The position numbers and the translations under genes were made by a program. The notes beneath the pieces were generated by a model that saw only the letters and a program-made list of their open reading frames with translations, was not told the origin of the DNA and searched no databases. A DNA stretch of 39,011 nt, from positions 1 to 39,011 of the IMG/VR virus record IMGVR_UViG_3300037247_001584. One strand, written 5' to 3'. Shown piece by piece: positions 37,282 to 39,011 of the stretch; positions within the stretch are counted from its first letter, which is position 1; every line of letters starts with the position of its first letter. Source of the stretch: a virus.

Positions 37282-37868
37282 AAGAACGTCCAATACTATT
37301 CAACGCCGAGATGGTGCGAGCCATATTTGATGGCCGAAAGACCCAGACAAGGCGGGTGGTATCCGACAAGATACTTGACAAGGCTAACGATGGCTTTATA
37401 TTAGATGGTGAGTGGCACTTATGGTGTCCCTACGGTAAGGTGGGTGACAGGCTATGGGTGCGCGAGACATGGCAGACAGATGCTGAACAAAGGGGATTAG
37501 CTTACAGGTCCACCGATAGTAAACTTAACGAAGATATACCATGGAAACCATCAATCCATATGCCCCGATGGGCCTCACGCCTCACCCTTGAGATAACCGA
37601 TATCCGAGTGGAGAGGGTGCAGGATATAAGCGAGGAAGATGCTAAGGCCGAGGGTGCTAAAATGATGCCATGGTTTGTTCCTTATGGCTGTAAAGATGAG
37701 GGCGAGCATAAATATGTAGATGGTTTAGAAGCAATGATAAAGAATCATAAGGCTATCTACAGGAACGGATTTGCTACTCTCTGGGGCTCCATCAACGCCT
37801 CACGTGGCTATTCATGGACCACTAACCCCTGGGTATGGGTAGTGGTGTTTAAGGTGATAGATGCCTGA
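37278..37868 (+). CDS. ASCH/PUA-like domain protein
   Basis: 196 residues from the ATGA overlap at 37278. The opening RPILFNAEMVRAIFDGRKTQ TRR-type pattern followed by GDRLWVRETWQ, SIHMPRWASRLTLEITDIRV and ERVQDISEEDAKAEGA match phage ASCH-like (PUA fold) proteins, probably RNA binding or involved in modified-base handling. The end NPWVWVVVFKVID is typical too. Function unproved. Confidence 0.75.
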   Translation: MKERPILFNAEMVRAIFDGRKTQTRRVVSDKILDKANDGFILDGEWHLWCPYGKVGDRLWVRETWQTDAEQRGLAYRSTDSKLNEDIPWKPSIHMPRWASRLTLEITDIRVERVQDISEEDAKAEGAKMMPWFVPYGCKDEGEHKYVDGLEAMIKNHKAIYRNGFATLWGSINASRGYSWTTNPWVWVVVFKVIDA

Positions 37869-38166
37869 AACATACACCCAGATGAAGACGCGGCGATGGG
37901 AGGAGGCCGGGGAGTGTTGCGAGGTATGCAAGGCTTATGTCTCGCGTGACAAGGTGCAGATACACCATGTGCTGCATCAGGCTCAGCATCCTCACTTGGT
38001 ACAGGCCGAGATCAACTGTGTGATCATATGCTGGATGTGTCACCGTCTGGATGAGGTAACAGACCCAGGCGAGGAACACACGCGCCTGAGACGTATACTC
38101 ATCAGACAGAAGGGACAGGAGTGGTACGAACGCCTCATAAGCAAGAGGGAGGTACACCATGCCTGA
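37861..38166 (+). CDS. HNH-type endonuclease-like protein
   Basis: 101 residues. CEVCKAYVSRDKVQIHHVLH then INCVIICWMCHRLDE: two CxxC pairs for zinc and the HH of the nuclease core, with Asn in the middle, fit the HNH fold. Phages with cos ends often encode an HNH protein near the terminase that aids cutting; after circularisation this gene lies about 1.2 kb before the terminase gene. AAGGTGA precedes the ATG; overlaps both neighbours. Confidence 0.75.
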   Translation: MPETYTQMKTRRWEEAGECCEVCKAYVSRDKVQIHHVLHQAQHPHLVQAEINCVIICWMCHRLDEVTDPGEEHTRLRRILIRQKGQEWYERLISKREVHHA

Positions 38167-38917
38167 GCTGGCTATCAACTTCGACCCAAAGTCCTACCTT
38201 AATCTACTATCAAGGTATCCAAAGATAGTGAAGGTGGCCACGCCCAGGGCCATCAATAAGGCTCTGAAGCAGGCCAGCAACGTGGGAGTGCGAGCCATGG
38301 CCAAGCGATATAACCTGAAGGTGTCACGGATCAAGCGAGCCATGAGTATAACGAGGGCCACTACCAGCAGAGCACTGGGTGTGCTTAAGGCGCAGGAGAA
38401 GCGCAGGGGAGGGCTGGGGAGCGACAGGCCGGGGCTCATATCATACAAGGGTACGAGCCAGAAGGTGCGAACCAGGGGCGGCGTGAGGAAGCTAAGCAGG
38501 ACCACGGGGGGCGCACTACAAGCCAGCAGGAGGAAGTTCAAGAGCGCAGGCAAGGGTGGAGTGACGTACTCGGTCATACGTGGGCGTAAGCAGCGCCTGG
38601 GCAAGGGATTCATTGCGGCTGTATCGCAGAAGGGAAACAGGGCGCCGAATGTGTTCAAGAGAACAGGAGTGATGAAGGTGCCAGTGAAGGGGAGCTATAA
38701 GGGCAGGACTATCACGAGGGGGAGGTTCAGAGGACTACCGCTCAAGCGTGAGCTGATCAAGCGCCTGGTCGGGCCGAGTATCCCAAGTATGTTCCTGGTG
38801 CAGGGCAGGCCGGCAGCGGCTAAGTTCCTGCGTGAGAACTTCGGACGCATCTTCGCCAACCAGGTGGCGTTCGCGAGGCAACGGATAGTCAAGACACAGA
38901 GGAGGAAGGCAGCGTGA
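38159..38917 (+). CDS. Minor tail protein Z-like (gpZ)
   Basis: 252 residues, very basic. The opening AINKALKQASNVGVRAMAKR, then KVSRIKRAMSITRATTSRAL resembles lambda gpZ-type minor tail proteins, in which AlaINka.n..a....r..a are usual. The C-terminal end (GPSIPSMFLVQGRPAAAKFL, NFGRIFANQVAFARQRI) also fits. In lambda, Z is inside the late head-tail cluster; here it is at the end of the early strand, next to the genome end and before terminase, so it may be expressed with the late operon after circularisation. Confidence 0.65.
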   Translation: MPELAINFDPKSYLNLLSRYPKIVKVATPRAINKALKQASNVGVRAMAKRYNLKVSRIKRAMSITRATTSRALGVLKAQEKRRGGLGSDRPGLISYKGTSQKVRTRGGVRKLSRTTGGALQASRRKFKSAGKGGVTYSVIRGRKQRLGKGFIAAVSQKGNRAPNVFKRTGVMKVPVKGSYKGRTITRGRFRGLPLKRELIKRLVGPSIPSMFLVQGRPAAAKFLRENFGRIFANQVAFARQRIVKTQRRKAA

Positions 38918-39011
38918 TAGTGGAGCAGCTCCAGCAGGGTAGACATATAACCACTATGTTATGCAAGGCGCGGGTCCTTCTGGGGTGTACGCCCTATGCG
39001 GGTACGATGAG
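38914..39011 (+). CDS. Possible small gene that spans the genome ends
   Basis: A GTG at 38914 with GGAGGAAGG upstream opens a frame of 32 codons (VIVEQLQQGRHITTMLCKAR...) that reaches the right end still open. If the ends are joined at the 11-bp repeat it continues at base 12 and stops at 73-75, giving 53 residues. Complete only in the circular form. Could be chance. Confidence 0.3.
   Translation, partial: MIVEQLQQGRHITTMLCKARVLLGCTPYAGTM
39001..39011. repeat. Right terminal direct repeat, putative cohesive end (cos)
   Basis: Exact copy of the first 11 bases. It follows the gpZ-like gene and, after joining of the ends, precedes the terminase operon. Joined, the sequence reads without interruption from the early operon into the packaging genes. 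Confidence 0.55.

Noticed and set aside
1-39011. tRNA genes, insertion sequences and a diversity-generating retroelement
   Set aside because: No cloverleaf with the expected conserved bases, no transposase frame and no reverse transcriptase frame was seen on either strand by reading.

Overview
This window looks like the complete genome of a temperate, siphovirus-like (lambda-type) phage of a Gram-negative host. The first and last 11 bases are identical (GGTACGATGAG). The repeat lies about 100 bases before a lambda-type terminase pair, where a cos site would be expected, so the window probably runs from cohesive end to cohesive end. The Gram-negative assignment rests on an overlapping inner/outer spanin pair with a lipobox, a phage lipoprotein, and an outer-membrane beta-barrel protein. 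AGG and ATA codons are common and many genes overlap as ATGA, TAATG or TGATG. The host genus cannot be read from the sequence.

Layout on the + strand from the left end: DNA packaging (Lys-rich small terminase, GpA-type large terminase, small HTH protein); head (gpW/DUF6148-like connector, lambda-type portal, S49 protease with a nested scaffold, decoration-type protein, Mu gpT-type major capsid protein, accessory proteins, head-tail joining protein); M15 endolysin and holin-like protein; an AT-rich pair of unknown genes; tail terminator fused to duplicated domains, tail tube, tail chaperones joined by a -1 frameshift at A_AAA_AAC, tape measure, distal tail protein, tail hub; spanins; an unknown gene and a tail fibre; then a strong intrinsic terminator at 22.2 kb.

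Region 22.2-25.8 kb is the lysogeny/accessory block, mostly on the - strand: a Cys-rich lipoprotein, a HicB-HicA toxin-antitoxin pair, a divergent ribbon-helix-helix gene, a zinc-ribbon membrane protein, an exported VasI-like protein and a repressor with two HTH domains. Several sigma70-like promoters can be read here, and some would give leaderless or almost leaderless transcripts. An AT-rich control region (25.83-26.17 kb) carries divergent promoters, a repeated 14-bp putative operator and a long leader with interlocking inverted repeats.

From 26.17 kb to the right end all genes are on the + strand and form the early region: a CII/Cro-like regulator, DNA ligase, small Cys-rich proteins, a DUF5131 (Gp37/Gp68) protein, an HTH protein with a probable ATT start, a DNA methyltransferase, a radical-SAM protein, a tyrosine integrase, possible attP arm-type repeats, a replication initiator gene containing a strong iteron/palindrome origin candidate, an outer-membrane protein, a DnaC-like helicase loader, several unknown genes, an ASCH-like protein, an HNH protein and a gpZ-like tail protein just before the right end. 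After circularisation the early operon runs directly into the late packaging genes.

The least ordinary parts are the group DUF5131 / methyltransferase / radical-SAM next to Cys-rich miniproteins, the pseudoknot-like leader behind the rightward early promoter, the shared promoter/operator motif of the HicBA and RHH genes, the 38-bp palindromic origin inside the initiator gene, the apparent ATT start codon, and a small reading frame that is complete only when the genome ends are joined.
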